Source: Ruegeria atlantica (lineage in GTDB: Bacteria; Pseudomonadota; Alphaproteobacteria; Rhodobacterales; Rhodobacteraceae). Taken from it: a DNA stretch of 64,000 bases. Under the pieces are notes generated by a model. The model did not search any database, had not been told where the DNA came from, and saw nothing but the letters and a program-made list of their open reading frames with translations. Made by a program: the position numbers and the translations under genes. Shown piece after piece: positions 8,553-17,398 of the stretch; the stretch's first letter is position 1; every line of letters starts with the position of its first letter. The stretch is taken from NCBI RefSeq assembly GCF_001458195.1, contig NZ_CYPU01000049.1:62001-126000 (forward strand), read 5' to 3'.

Positions 8553-9173
8553 TCAGGACCGTTTTGCAAGCTCTTGCTTCAAGCTATCGTTTTCTGCCTG
8601 AAGTTGCGCCAATTGCTGCCCTAGCGAGTTCAGATGTGGGCGAAGCTCGGCCTCGGTAAAGCGGGGCGTGATGTGGCGCGGGCAGTTCCAGTCCAGCGCT
8701 TCGACCCGGATGATGACGGCGCGTTCAGCCAGGGCATCGGCACCGTCAGGATAAAGGCTGGTAGAGGCATCTTCGCCCTCGGTGAACGCGACCCGGCCAA
8801 GAATTTTCAGGCGCCGCCGATTGGCGTAATCCATCAGGATCATTGCAATCCGGTCATTACCATCCAGGTTTCCGCGCGAGATATACTGTTTGTTGCCCGA
8901 AAAGTCGGCATAACCGATTGTCTGCGGTCCCAGAACTTTGAGAAACCCGGTCGGTCCGCCACGGTATTGCACATATGGCCAACCCGTTTCGGACACGGTG
9001 GATTGATAGAACCCGTCCCGGGCTTCGATAAACGCCTTTTCAGGCTCGCCGATTTCGTGGCCTTGCTGCGGACCACTTTCGATGAATTTGGCATAGGTCT
9101 TGGCAGATCCCATCCGTTCCTGATGGGCTCGGACGGCAGGTGTGAAGGTCAGTTCGGAAAAGGCGCGAGGCAT
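8553..9173 (-). CDS. Pyridoxamine 5'-phosphate oxidase-fold flavoprotein
   Basis: 206 residues from ATG 9173, which has AAAGGAA 6-8 nt upstream. The longer reading to 9356 overlaps the upstream gene and is rejected. The central part (YVQYRGGPTGFLKVLGPQTIGYADFSGN) and MILMDYANRRRLKILGRV fit the FMN-binding split barrel of PPOX-like proteins. The C-terminal 40 residues are a Gln/Leu-rich coiled coil. The family includes flavin-dependent redox enzymes and haem or F420-type relatives; substrate unknown. It starts 12 bp after the DUF1348 gene in the TetR-controlled operon. Confidence 0.8.
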   Translation of the reverse strand: MPRAFSELTFTPAVRAHQERMGSAKTYAKFIESGPQQGHEIGEPEKAFIEARDGFYQSTVSETGWPYVQYRGGPTGFLKVLGPQTIGYADFSGNKQYISRGNLDGNDRIAMILMDYANRRRLKILGRVAFTEGEDASTSLYPDGADALAERAVIIRVEALDWNCPRHITPRFTEAELRPHLNSLGQQLAQLQAENDSLKQELAKRS

Positions 9174-9184
9174 GAGATTTCCTT

Positions 9185-9649
9185 TCAAAGTCCCAGATCG
9201 GACAGGCCGGGGTGATCGTCGGGACGGGGGCCTTGCGGCCAGAAAAACAGACGTTCTGTTTCTGCAATCGGCAGGTCGTTCAGCGATGCGTGGCGTTCGG
9301 CCATTCGACCATCTTCGGCAAATCGCCAGTTTTCGTTGCCATAAGACCGGAACCACTGACCGCTGTCGTCACGCCATTCATATGCATAACGAACCGCTAT
9401 GCGGTCACCGGAAAAGGCCCACAGCTCTTTGATCAACCGATAGTCCAGTTCCTTGTGCCACTTGCGTGTCAGAAAGGCATGGATGTCTGCATGGCCGCTA
9501 AGGAATTCTGCCCGATTTCTCCACTGGCTGTCTTCGGTATAGGCCGGGGTCACGACATCCGCATCACGGCTGTTCCAGGCGTTTTCCGCCATTTGCGCTT
9601 TTTGCGTTGCGGTTTCCTGAGTGAACGGGGGCAGAGGAGGACGGTTCAT
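9185..9649 (-). CDS. DUF1348 (NTF2-like) family protein
   Basis: 154 residues. The order of motifs ([54 protein letters not shown]) matches the DUF1348 nuclear-transport-factor-2-like family, small cone-shaped proteins that bind or turn over small ligands. No catalytic role is established. It precedes the PPOX gene by 12 bp and follows a 27-codon ORF by 12 bp, forming an operon that reads away from the divergent tetR gene. It is likely repressed by that TetR through the operators upstream of the small ORF. Confidence 0.8.
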   Translation of the reverse strand: MNRPPLPPFTQETATQKAQMAENAWNSRDADVVTPAYTEDSQWRNRAEFLSGHADIHAFLTRKWHKELDYRLIKELWAFSGDRIAVRYAYEWRDDSGQWFRSYGNENWRFAEDGRMAERHASLNDLPIAETERLFFWPQGPRPDDHPGLSDLGL

Positions 9650-9660
9650 TTGTAGGTCTT

Positions 9661-9744
9661 TCAGGTCAGAGAAGCTGCCATCAAGGCGATGGTCAAAAGA
9701 AGGGGGATGTACTGGTGCGAGAGAGGTCTGGTGCGGGGTCTCAT
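9661..9744 (-). CDS. 27-residue hydrophobic leader ORF of the DUF1348 operon
   Basis: ATG at 9744 has AGGAA 7 nt upstream, the best ribosome site in the region; the stop is at 9663-9661, 12 bp before the DUF1348 ATG. The peptide has a basic N-terminus ([11 protein letters not shown]) and a hydrophobic run ([15 protein letters not shown]). It could be a tiny membrane peptide or a translational-coupling leader, since the DUF1348 gene itself has a weak ribosome site. Its position directly downstream of two operator copies supports it being the first transcribed ORF. Confidence 0.5.
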   Translation of the reverse strand: MRPRTRPLSHQYIPLLLTIALMAASLT

Positions 9745-9760
9745 ATGTTCGTTCCTGAGT

Positions 9761-9804
9761 TTACTGATCGGTACACTGTGCCCTGAATGTGTACAGATCG
9801 GTAA
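9761..9804. promoter_or_regulatory. Two TetR operator copies ahead of the leader ORF
   Basis: Copies TTACTGATCGGTAC (9761-9774) and GTACAGATCGGTAA (9791-9804) match the palindrome GTAC-YGATCR-GTAC at 13/14 and 12/14 positions. Their centres are 30 bp apart, about three helical turns. They lie between the leftward operon and tetR, where the operon promoter should be. Confidence 0.65.
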
Positions 9805-9920
9805 CCTTTTTCAAGTGTTGAGTTGGTTTTTTTTGATCCCACATTTTCGTCTCCTAGGGGGAGCAAGTAAAAACAGCAGGTTAGGCTGTGTCTGTTGCAG
9901 CCATCGCTGTGGTGCATTAT

Positions 9921-9934
9921 GTACCGATCAGTAC
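9921..9934. promoter_or_regulatory. TetR operator copy upstream of tetR
   Basis: GTACCGATCAGTAC is palindromic and lies 17 bp before the tetR ATG, overlapping where its own transcript should start. It is the best of the three copies and implies autorepression. Confidence 0.65.
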
Positions 9935-9950
9935 ATACAGGAGCTGTCAG

Positions 9951-10514
9951 ATGCGCCCGAACAAACGTGACGAGCTGGTCCGCAAGGCTTTGCAGGTCTT
10001 CTATCGTAACGGATTTCACGCCACCGGCATGGACAAGTTGGTGGTCGAGACGGGCGTGTCGAAAACGTCCATGTACAAACATTTTCGTACCAAGGAAGAG
10101 CTGATCCTGGCGGCTTTGCAATTGCGGGATGAGAACTTTCGCAAATGGTTCCTGCAACGGGTAGATGAGCTAGCCGATACACCTGCCGAACGGCTGATCG
10201 CCAGTTTCGATGTGCTGGGCGAATGGTTCCTGGAGGACAGCTTTCGCGGATGCATGTTCATCAAAGCGGGCGCAGAGTATCAGGAACAAGATCACCCAAT
10301 CCATGCGCAGGCAGCCGAACACAAGCATCTGATGCTCGAGTTTCTCACCGATTTGGCCCGTAAGGCGGGCGCACGTAATCCCGATGCATTGGGATGCCAG
10401 CTGCTGCTCTTGCAAGAGGGCGCAATCGTCACGGCCGTCCTGGTAAAAAGCTGCGATCCTGCGCGAGATGCAAAGGCAGCGGCACAGGTTCTGCTGGATA
10501 ATGCTCTGGCTTGA
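9951..10514 (+). CDS. TetR/AcrR family transcriptional regulator
   Basis: 187 residues from ATG 9951, with AGGAG 7 nt upstream; the start at 9888 is not supported. The N-terminal TetR helix-turn-helix is clear (ALQVFYRNGFHATGMDKLVVETGVSKTSMYKHFRTKEEL). The C-terminal ligand domain has no identified effector. Three copies of one palindrome lie between it and the divergent leader/DUF1348/PPOX unit, so it most likely represses both itself and that unit. The acyl-CoA dehydrogenase gene lies 126 bp downstream and could be read through. Confidence 0.9.
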   Translation: MRPNKRDELVRKALQVFYRNGFHATGMDKLVVETGVSKTSMYKHFRTKEELILAALQLRDENFRKWFLQRVDELADTPAERLIASFDVLGEWFLEDSFRGCMFIKAGAEYQEQDHPIHAQAAEHKHLMLEFLTDLARKAGARNPDALGCQLLLLQEGAIVTAVLVKSCDPARDAKAAAQVLLDNALA

Positions 10515-10640
10515 CCGGGTTTAAACCTGTGAACGTAAGGTCTTGTACGAAAAAGACGTTGCGTAGCAATCCGGTGGATGGGTTGGTTTGCGCGGTGCCC
10601 AACGCTACCCTTATCGAAATTCGATTTGGGAGAAGCCTAC

Positions 10641-11798
10641 ATGTCGCTATTCAAGCCAACCGCCAACTGGGTCACTGACGAACATCAGATGTTTGCCGAA
10701 ATGGCAAACCGGTTCATGGACGACGAACTTGTACCCAATATCGAACGCTGGAACCAAAATGGCATGGTCGATCGCGAATTCTGGAGCAAGGCCGGGGATA
10801 TGGGGCTGATGGCCGGCGCTATTGCCGAGGAATATGGTGGCGTTGGCGGCGGGATTGGGTTCGACGCGGTCACGATGTACGGGCAAGCCGCACGCGGTGA
10901 CTCGGGTTGGGGTTTTGGAATTCAGTCGATTGTTGTCCATTACCTGAACGCCTATGGCAGCGAGGATCAAAAACACAAATGGCTGCCCCGTTTGGCATCC
11001 GGTGAAATGGTTGGCGCTTTGGCCATGACCGAGCCGGGAACAGGTTCGGACGTTCAGTCCGTTCGCACCACGGCGGACAAAGACGGAAATTCCTATCGCC
11101 TGAACGGATCCAAGATCTTTATCACCAACGGACAATCCGCCGATTTGATCCTGGTAGCCGCAAAGACGGACAAGACGCAGGGATCCAAGGGCGTATCGCT
11201 GATCGCCGTAGAAACCGAAGGCGCAGAAGGGTTTCGCCGCGGCCGTAACCTCAAGAAATTGGGGATGAAGGCCAACGATACGGCCGAGCTGTTTTTTGAA
11301 GACGTCAAGGTTCCCATGACCAACCTGATCGGACCCGAGGAAGGTCAGGGCTTCTATCAGATGATGAAGCAATTGCCGTGGGAACGCCTGACCATAGGTA
11401 TCATGGCGTTGGGCGCGATCGACTTCGCAATTGCCGAGACAGTGCGTTATACGCAGGAACGCAAGGCTTTTGGCCAGCGCGTTATGGACTTTCAGAACAC
11501 GCGTTTCAAACTGGCCGAGTGCAAAACCAAGGCCGAGGTTCTGCGCAGTTTCGTCAATGACTGCATCGCGCAGCTTGAGGCTGGTACATTGGATGCGGCG
11601 ACGGCTTCTATGGTGAAATACTGGGGTTCAGAAGTGCAGAACGAGATCATGCACGAATGCCTTCAGTTGTTCGGTGGGTACGGGTTTATGATGGAATACC
11701 CGATTGCACGGCTTTATGCGGATGCGCGGGTGCAGATGATCTACGGCGGCACCAACGAGATCATGAAGGAACTGATCGCCCGTTCGCTGGACAAGTAA
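10641..11798 (+). CDS. Acyl-CoA dehydrogenase
   Basis: 385 residues from ATG 10641, with GGGAGA upstream at 10628-10633; the longer frame from 10578 is not supported. Family signatures are ALAMTEPGTGSDVQSVRT, RLNGSKIFITNGQSADL and the C-terminal LQLFGGYGFMMEYPIARLYADARVQMIYGGTNEIM. These FAD enzymes introduce the alpha-beta double bond into acyl-CoA and pass electrons to ETF. Chain-length preference cannot be read from sequence. The gene appears monocistronic, closed by a strong hairpin. Confidence 0.9.
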   Translation: MSLFKPTANWVTDEHQMFAEMANRFMDDELVPNIERWNQNGMVDREFWSKAGDMGLMAGAIAEEYGGVGGGIGFDAVTMYGQAARGDSGWGFGIQSIVVHYLNAYGSEDQKHKWLPRLASGEMVGALAMTEPGTGSDVQSVRTTADKDGNSYRLNGSKIFITNGQSADLILVAAKTDKTQGSKGVSLIAVETEGAEGFRRGRNLKKLGMKANDTAELFFEDVKVPMTNLIGPEEGQGFYQMMKQLPWERLTIGIMALGAIDFAIAETVRYTQERKAFGQRVMDFQNTRFKLAECKTKAEVLRSFVNDCIAQLEAGTLDAATASMVKYWGSEVQNEIMHECLQLFGGYGFMMEYPIARLYADARVQMIYGGTNEIMKELIARSLDK

Positions 11799-11855
11799 CG
11801 CACCCAAAGAGCTCCCGCCTGTCGTCAACGTTTTTGGAAAACGTCTCCTCCTGTT

Positions 11856-11896
11856 GGGCCGGGCAGGTGCGGGCGCAGCCCGCACCTGCCCGGCCC
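11856..11896. terminator. Strong 19-bp perfect hairpin between convergent genes
   Basis: The arms at 11856-11874 and 11878-11896 are perfectly complementary with a 3-nt loop. A smaller stem (ACGTTTT/AAAACGT, 11828-11843) precedes it. Both lie between the acyl-CoA dehydrogenase stop and the LysR stop. There is no long T-run, so the element may also stabilise RNA 3' ends. Confidence 0.6.
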
Positions 11897-11957
11897 CTCT
11901 GCCGTCCGCAGGACGCAAAGCCGGAGGCTGCGCAGTGTTCGGCTGTGCAGTTTAGGA

Positions 11958-12848
11958 TCAGAATGGGCCAACCTGACCTTGCAGCCATATTCGAAACGAC
12001 CGTAGCGGTTCGGATTCCGGTCGTGACTGTGGCCAGACCAGAAAGAATTGCCCAAGGCTGATATGGGGCCCGTTCCATGCTGGAACCAACCTTTCGGTTT
12101 TCAGCTCGTCTTCGATCAGATAGCTGGGCAATAGCGCCGCTCCCAACCCGTGGATCGTGGCCTGCACCATGGTCGAGAACTGATCGAACAGCATTCCCCG
12201 CATCCCCGATGTGTCACGCCCTTGTGCCGCAAACCATCGCTCCCAAGCGTCCGGTCGGGTCTCTAGATGCAGCAAAGGGGCTGTCATCAGCCAGCTCAAG
12301 TCCCGCTCCTGATCGGGCAACAGGCCCGGCGCGCAGACCGGAACCACATCTTCACGCATAATCGGCAGGTAGTTGACGCCCGGCCAGTTCTTTTGGCCGA
12401 AGTGGATGGCGGCATCAAAATGTTCGGTCTCGAAATCAAACGGCTTGAGGCATGTGCTCAGGTTTACGGTCACTTCGGGGTGGCGACGGGCGAAATCCTG
12501 CAGGCGTGGTGCCAGCCAGTGCATTCCAAAGGCGGGCAGGATGGACAGGTTCAGCGACCCGCCTGTTGGGTTGGCCTTCAGTTTCAGTGACGCCTGCGCA
12601 ATCTGGTTTAACGCTGTGCGCGCCACCTGAACATAGTCTTTCGCGGCGGGGGTCAGGTGCAATCGCATCTGGTTTCGCTGAATGAGCGCGACGCCCAGTT
12701 GGTCCTCCATGGACTTTAGCTGTCGGCTGATCGCGCTTTGGGTTAGCGACAGCTCCTCGGCTGCAGCCGAGGCACTGCCGAGGCGATCAACTGCCTCCAA
12801 TGCCAGAAGAGAGGGGATCGAGGGGAGAAACCGACGTGGTGCTATCAT
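11958..12848 (-). CDS. LysR-family regulator of the aminotransferase/E1 operon
   Basis: About 296 residues from ATG 12848, which has GAGGA 8 nt upstream; further starts at 12863 and 12968 are possible but less likely. The N-terminal winged HTH reads FLPSIPSLLALEAVDRLGSASAAAEELSLTQSAISRQLKSME, followed by a periplasmic-binding-like effector domain. It is of the GcvA-like type. Its start is about 95 bp from the divergent aminotransferase start, the classic LysR layout, so it probably controls that operon. Confidence 0.88.
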   Translation of the reverse strand: MIAPRRFLPSIPSLLALEAVDRLGSASAAAEELSLTQSAISRQLKSMEDQLGVALIQRNQMRLHLTPAAKDYVQVARTALNQIAQASLKLKANPTGGSLNLSILPAFGMHWLAPRLQDFARRHPEVTVNLSTCLKPFDFETEHFDAAIHFGQKNWPGVNYLPIMREDVVPVCAPGLLPDQERDLSWLMTAPLLHLETRPDAWERWFAAQGRDTSGMRGMLFDQFSTMVQATIHGLGAALLPSYLIEDELKTERLVPAWNGPHISLGQFFLVWPQSRPESEPLRSFRIWLQGQVGPF

Positions 12849-12944
12849 ATGATATATCCTCATACCTTTCACACGGAATATCACTGGAAATTGCCGTTCA
12901 CCAGCCCGATACAGAGGCGTGGATTCCAATGTGGATGTGGACCA

Positions 12945-14111
12945 ATGACCATAACGACCAGAATTCAAGAGTTTCAGCCCGCCGACCGGCTGGACGGTAT
13001 TGAGCTGTCAGAGATCGTTCGCATTTCCGAACAGGCCGCGCGCCTTCGGGCGCAGGGTGTCGACGTAATCGCGCTCAGCACTGGTGAGCCTGATTTCCCA
13101 ACGCCGTCGCATGTCGTTGAGGCGGCCAACCGCGCAGCTATTGACGGGCAGACGCGATACCCCGCAACGGCAGGAACGCCCGCTTTGCGATCAGCGATAG
13201 CGACTGAGGCTGGCGCGCATCCCGAGAACGTAGTCGTTTCGACGGGTGCCAAGCAGGTTTTGTCCTGCGCAATGATGGCAACTCTGAACCCCGGTGATGA
13301 AGTGATTATGGCTGCTCCATTCTGGACAAGCTATGCGGATATGGTCAGTTTGGCTGGCGGTGTCCCCGTAGTCGTCAGCTGTCCGGCGACGCAGAAATTC
13401 AAACTGACGCCGGATCAGTTGGAGGCCGCGATCACCCCGCGCACGCGTTGGCTGCTGCTGAATTCCCCGTCCAATCCAACTGGCGCGGTCTATTCCAAGG
13501 CGGAATTGCAGGCGCTGGGCGCGGTATTGCAAAACTATCCTCAGGTCTGGGTAATTTCTGACGAGATTTATCAACACCTATCATTTGTGCCTTTCACGCC
13601 CTTTGTGCAGGCTGTTCCCGCATTGGCGGAACGAACGTTGATCGTAAACGGCGTGTCCAAGGCCTATTCCATGACAGGCTGGCGCATCGGGTGGGGTATC
13701 GGCCCTGCTGAGTTGATCAAGGCGATGGTTGCCGTGCAGGGGCAAATCACGTCGGGGGCGTGTTCGATTGCCCAGGCTGCAGCATTGGAGGCCATCACCG
13801 GGCCGCAAGGCTTGCTGGCAGAACGCTGTCAGGCAATGCGAGCGCGCCGCGATCTGGTTGTCGAAGGGCTAAACGCCGCTGGTCTGGAATGTGCCCTGCC
13901 GGATGGCGCGTTTTACGTCTTTCCCAAAACTCACGCGAAAATGGCCACAGACCATGAATTCTGTCGCTTTCTGCTGGATGAGGCGGGTGTGGCGCTGGTG
14001 CCGGGGCGTGCGTTTGGGATGTCGGGGCATTTGCGGCTTTCTTTTGCCTATGCCGCTGAAAGCCTGCAAGAAGGTATGCGCCGTATCGCGGAAGCTACCG
14101 CCAAATTGTAA
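12945..14111 (+). CDS. Class I/II PLP aminotransferase, aspartate-aminotransferase-like
   Basis: 388 residues from ATG 12945. The longer frame beginning at 12849 would overlap the LysR start region and lacks family similarity. Motifs are IALSTGEPDFPTP (N-terminal arm), NSPSNPTGAVY, SDEIYQHL and the PLP lysine in NGVSKAYSMTGWRIGW. It transfers amino groups between amino and oxo acids. It is first in a four-gene operon ahead of a 2-oxoacid dehydrogenase E1, suggesting it makes the 2-oxoacid that E1 then decarboxylates. Substrate not determined. Confidence 0.88.
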   Translation: MTITTRIQEFQPADRLDGIELSEIVRISEQAARLRAQGVDVIALSTGEPDFPTPSHVVEAANRAAIDGQTRYPATAGTPALRSAIATEAGAHPENVVVSTGAKQVLSCAMMATLNPGDEVIMAAPFWTSYADMVSLAGGVPVVVSCPATQKFKLTPDQLEAAITPRTRWLLLNSPSNPTGAVYSKAELQALGAVLQNYPQVWVISDEIYQHLSFVPFTPFVQAVPALAERTLIVNGVSKAYSMTGWRIGWGIGPAELIKAMVAVQGQITSGACSIAQAAALEAITGPQGLLAERCQAMRARRDLVVEGLNAAGLECALPDGAFYVFPKTHAKMATDHEFCRFLLDEAGVALVPGRAFGMSGHLRLSFAYAAESLQEGMRRIAEATAKL

Positions 14112-14135
14112 CCAAATAACTCCGGAAGACACCCA

Positions 14136-16328
14136 ATGGATCGCGCCCAGATCGTTCACGAGAATTTCCTGACCCGGGTCGCCAATCGCGACTTTCCCGA
14201 CGGAGTAAACCCGCGGCAGGGTCTGAGCAATACCGATGTGGTGTCGCTTTTCCGGTCACAGGTCCTTAGCCGTGCGTTGGACCGGACAAGCCGGGCGATG
14301 CAGAAGGCGGGGCAGGGGTTTTACACTATCGGATCATCCGGCCACGAAGGGATGGCCGCCGTGGCGCATGCCTTGCGCCCGACCGATATCGCCTTTCTTC
14401 ACTACCGGGACGCGGCGTTCCAGATCGCGCGGGCTGAGCAGGTGCCGGGCCAGCAGATCGCGTGGGACATGCTGCTGAGTTTTGCCTGTTCGAAAGAGGA
14501 TCCGACCTCGGGCGGGCGGCATAAGGTACTGGGGTCCAAAGCGTTGACGATCCCACCGCAGACCTCGACTATCGCTAGCCACTTGCCCAAGGCGGTGGGC
14601 GCTGCGTATTCGCTAGGTGCCGCGCGGAGACACGATCCTGAACACCGTGAACTGCCCTTGGACGGGATTGCGATGTGTTCCTTCGGGGATGCCTCGGCCA
14701 ATCATTCTACAGCGCAAGGCGCGATCAACACCGCAGGCTGGACCAGCGTGCAGTCGACGCCTCTGCCGCTGTTGTTTGTGTGTGAAGATAACGGGATCGG
14801 AATCTCGGTCAAAACGCCAAAAGGCTGGATACAGGCGTCGATGGAACACCGCCCCGGGATCAAGTATTTTCAGGCCAACGGTCTGGATATCTATGAGACC
14901 TTCGCGGTGGCGCAAGACGCCGCCGAGTATGTCCGTACCCGCCGGAAACCGGCCTTCCTGCATCTGAAAACCGTGCGTCTTTACGGCCATGCGGGCGCAG
15001 ATGTGCCGACCACGTACCTGCCGAAGTCCGAGGTTGAGGCGGACGAGGCCAACGATCCCCTGCTGCACTCGGTGCGCTTGCTGGAACAAGCCGGGGCATT
15101 GGCGCCGGAACAGGCGTTGAAAATCTACGAAGATACCTGCGCCCGCACGGACCGCATTGCGGCGGAGGCCGCAACCCGCCCGCATCTGACTACTGCGTCC
15201 GAGGTCATGGCCAGCCTGATCCCACCCAAACGCGCCTGCAAGCCCAACAACGGCCCCAGCGCCGAAGCGCGCGCCAAGGCCTTTGGCGGCGACACGCGGG
15301 CAATGGATGATCCGCAACCCATGAGCCGTCTGATCAACTGGTCGCTGACCGATCTGATGCTGGAACACGGCGAGGTCGTCTGCATGGGCGAAGATGTCGG
15401 CCGCAAGGGCGGCGTCTATGGCGTGACCCAGAAACTGCAGCAACGCTTTGGCCCGGACCGGGTTATCGACACGCTGTTGGATGAGCAGTCCATTCTGGGA
15501 CTGGCCATTGGCATGGGGCATAACGGGTTCCTTCCGATCCCCGAAATCCAGTTCCTCGCTTACCTGCACAATGCCGAGGATCAGATCAGGGGCGAGGCCG
15601 CGACCCTGCCCTTTTTTTCGAACGGGCAGTTCACCAACCCGATGGTTCTACGCATCGCGGGGCTTGGGTATCAGAAAGGGTTCGGCGGCCATTTCCACAA
15701 TGACAACTCGCTGGCAGTCCTGCGCGACATCCCCGGCGTGATCATTGCCTGCCCATCGACTGGCGCGGATGCGGCGAAGATGCTGCGCGAATGCGTACGG
15801 CTGGCGCGCGAAGAACAGCGGGTCGTGGTCTTTCTGGAACCTATTGCGCTTTATCCGATGCGCGATCTGCACGATGCACAGGACGCAGGCTGGATGACGA
15901 CGTATCCGTTGCCTGACCAGAGTATCGCGCTGGGTGAGGTGGGCGTGTATGGCGAGGGTAAAGATCTGGCCATCGTCACTTATGGAAACGGGCATTACTT
16001 GTCGAAACAGGCTCTGCCCGAGTTGGAGGCAGCAGGCGTGAAAACCCGTATCATCGACATGCGCTGGCTGGCACCTCTCCCGATTGAGGATCTGTGTCAG
16101 GCCACAAAGGGTTGCAAACACGTCCTTATCGTCGACGAGTGTCGCCGGACCGGCAGCCAGTCCGAGGAGCTGATGACCTTTTTCACCGAAAACAGTCCCA
16201 CGACCCCAACTGCACGCGTCGTGGCCGAAGATTGTTTTATCGCCACTGGACCCGCCTATGCCGCTCCGCTGCCGTCGAAAGAGGGGATTGTCGCCGCTGC
16301 GCTAAAACTGACGGAGGGCCGCTCATGA
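14136..16328 (+). CDS. 2-oxoacid dehydrogenase E1 with alpha and beta subunits fused
   Basis: 730 residues. The first half is an E1-alpha thiamine-diphosphate domain (FYTIGSSGHEG near residue 65, then the GDASAN ThDP motif). The second half, from about residue 390, is E1-beta (LMLEHGEVVCMGEDVGRKGG, GLAIGMGHNGFLPIPEIQF). Such enzymes decarboxylate branched-chain or pyruvate-type 2-oxoacids. No E2 or E3 gene lies nearby, so it either borrows a partner elsewhere or releases its product to another acceptor. It starts 25 bp after the aminotransferase gene, and its stop overlaps the acyltransferase start (ATGA). Confidence 0.88.
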   Translation: MDRAQIVHENFLTRVANRDFPDGVNPRQGLSNTDVVSLFRSQVLSRALDRTSRAMQKAGQGFYTIGSSGHEGMAAVAHALRPTDIAFLHYRDAAFQIARAEQVPGQQIAWDMLLSFACSKEDPTSGGRHKVLGSKALTIPPQTSTIASHLPKAVGAAYSLGAARRHDPEHRELPLDGIAMCSFGDASANHSTAQGAINTAGWTSVQSTPLPLLFVCEDNGIGISVKTPKGWIQASMEHRPGIKYFQANGLDIYETFAVAQDAAEYVRTRRKPAFLHLKTVRLYGHAGADVPTTYLPKSEVEADEANDPLLHSVRLLEQAGALAPEQALKIYEDTCARTDRIAAEAATRPHLTTASEVMASLIPPKRACKPNNGPSAEARAKAFGGDTRAMDDPQPMSRLINWSLTDLMLEHGEVVCMGEDVGRKGGVYGVTQKLQQRFGPDRVIDTLLDEQSILGLAIGMGHNGFLPIPEIQFLAYLHNAEDQIRGEAATLPFFSNGQFTNPMVLRIAGLGYQKGFGGHFHNDNSLAVLRDIPGVIIACPSTGADAAKMLRECVRLAREEQRVVVFLEPIALYPMRDLHDAQDAGWMTTYPLPDQSIALGEVGVYGEGKDLAIVTYGNGHYLSKQALPELEAAGVKTRIIDMRWLAPLPIEDLCQATKGCKHVLIVDECRRTGSQSEELMTFFTENSPTTPTARVVAEDCFIATGPAYAAPLPSKEGIVAAALKLTEGRS

Positions 16329-17359
16329 CCCGCACAGCTGTCGTGATCTGCCCCGGTCGGGGTACATACAACAAGCCCGAGCTTGGCTATATGCATCGCC
16401 ATCACGCGCAGCAGACTGCGATGTTTAGGCGCTTCGACGCGATACGTGCGGAAGCAGGGCAAGAGGCCGTTACCGCATTGGATGGCGCAGCGCGGTTCAC
16501 AGTTTCAAAGTATTCAAAAGGCGATATTGCCTCACCGCTCATCTACGCAGCTTCGCTGGCGGACGCGCAATCGTTGGCCGATGATATCGAGGTGGTCGCG
16601 GTCACCGGGAACTCGATGGGGTGGTATATTGCGCTGGCCGCTGCCGGGGCGTTGTCGCCTGAGGACGGGTTTCGCGTCGTGAACACGATGGGAACACTGA
16701 TGCAGGATCACCTGATCGGTGGTCAGTTGGTTTATCCCTTTGCCGACGACGGTTGGGCGGACGACGCTGTTCGCAAGGCAGAGCTGCTGGCGGATGTAAA
16801 ACGCATCAATGCGATGGCAGGTCACGACCTTGCTTTGTCAATTGATCTGGGTGGAATGCTGGTTCTGGCAGGCAATGAAATGGGGCTGAAGGCTTTCGAG
16901 GCGTCACAACCCACCGTGCAGGACCGTTTCCCGATGCGCTTGCCAAACCATGCCGCGTTTCACACATCCTTGCAGGCACCGGTCGCTGCCGAAGGGCGTA
17001 CGCTCTTGGGCGCGGATTTGTTCCGACAGCCTGAACGCCCCCTGATCGACGGTCGCGGAAAGGTTTGGTGGCCGGGTGCGACGGATACGCAGGCGCTTTG
17101 GGATTATACCCTGGGCCACCAAGTGACCGAACCCTATGACTTTACCCGAGCGATCCAGACCGCCGCGCATGAGTTCGCGCCAGACGTGTTCATTGTTACT
17201 GGCCCCGGCGCGACCTTAGGTGGCGCAGTGGCGCAATCTCTTGTTCTGGCGAACTGGCGTGGCATGGGTAACAAGGCTGATTTTCAAGCGAAACAGGATG
17301 CGCAACCCTTCCTGATCGCCATGGGGCGCGAGGATCAAAGAGCGCTTGCAACCGGCTGA
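16325..17359 (+). CDS. FabD-like ACP S-malonyltransferase-family protein
   Basis: 344 residues from ATG 16325, which overlaps the E1 stop. Acyltransferase signatures: N-terminal PGRGTYN, nucleophile elbow GNSMGW (GxSxG, with Asn where FabD has His), and the catalytic His candidate in NHAAFHTSL. FabD moves malonyl groups from CoA to acyl carrier protein, but no ACP or ketosynthase gene is close. Coupling to an E1 suggests it accepts an acyl group from decarboxylation of a 2-oxoacid; this is inference. Confidence 0.75.
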   Translation: MTRTAVVICPGRGTYNKPELGYMHRHHAQQTAMFRRFDAIRAEAGQEAVTALDGAARFTVSKYSKGDIASPLIYAASLADAQSLADDIEVVAVTGNSMGWYIALAAAGALSPEDGFRVVNTMGTLMQDHLIGGQLVYPFADDGWADDAVRKAELLADVKRINAMAGHDLALSIDLGGMLVLAGNEMGLKAFEASQPTVQDRFPMRLPNHAAFHTSLQAPVAAEGRTLLGADLFRQPERPLIDGRGKVWWPGATDTQALWDYTLGHQVTEPYDFTRAIQTAAHEFAPDVFIVTGPGATLGGAVAQSLVLANWRGMGNKADFQAKQDAQPFLIAMGREDQRALATG

Positions 17360-17398
17360 CACTGCCCTGATGATCCGCGCAATTTCAAGGAGCGCGAC

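Noticed and set aside
8553-9356. 267-residue version of the PPOX protein
   Set aside because: The first 61 residues overlap the DUF1348 gene in another frame; ATG 9173 has a clear AAAGGAA site.
9689-9970. Rightward 93-codon frame in the TetR operator region
   Set aside because: It runs through the operators and the tetR start with no ribosome site or family pattern.
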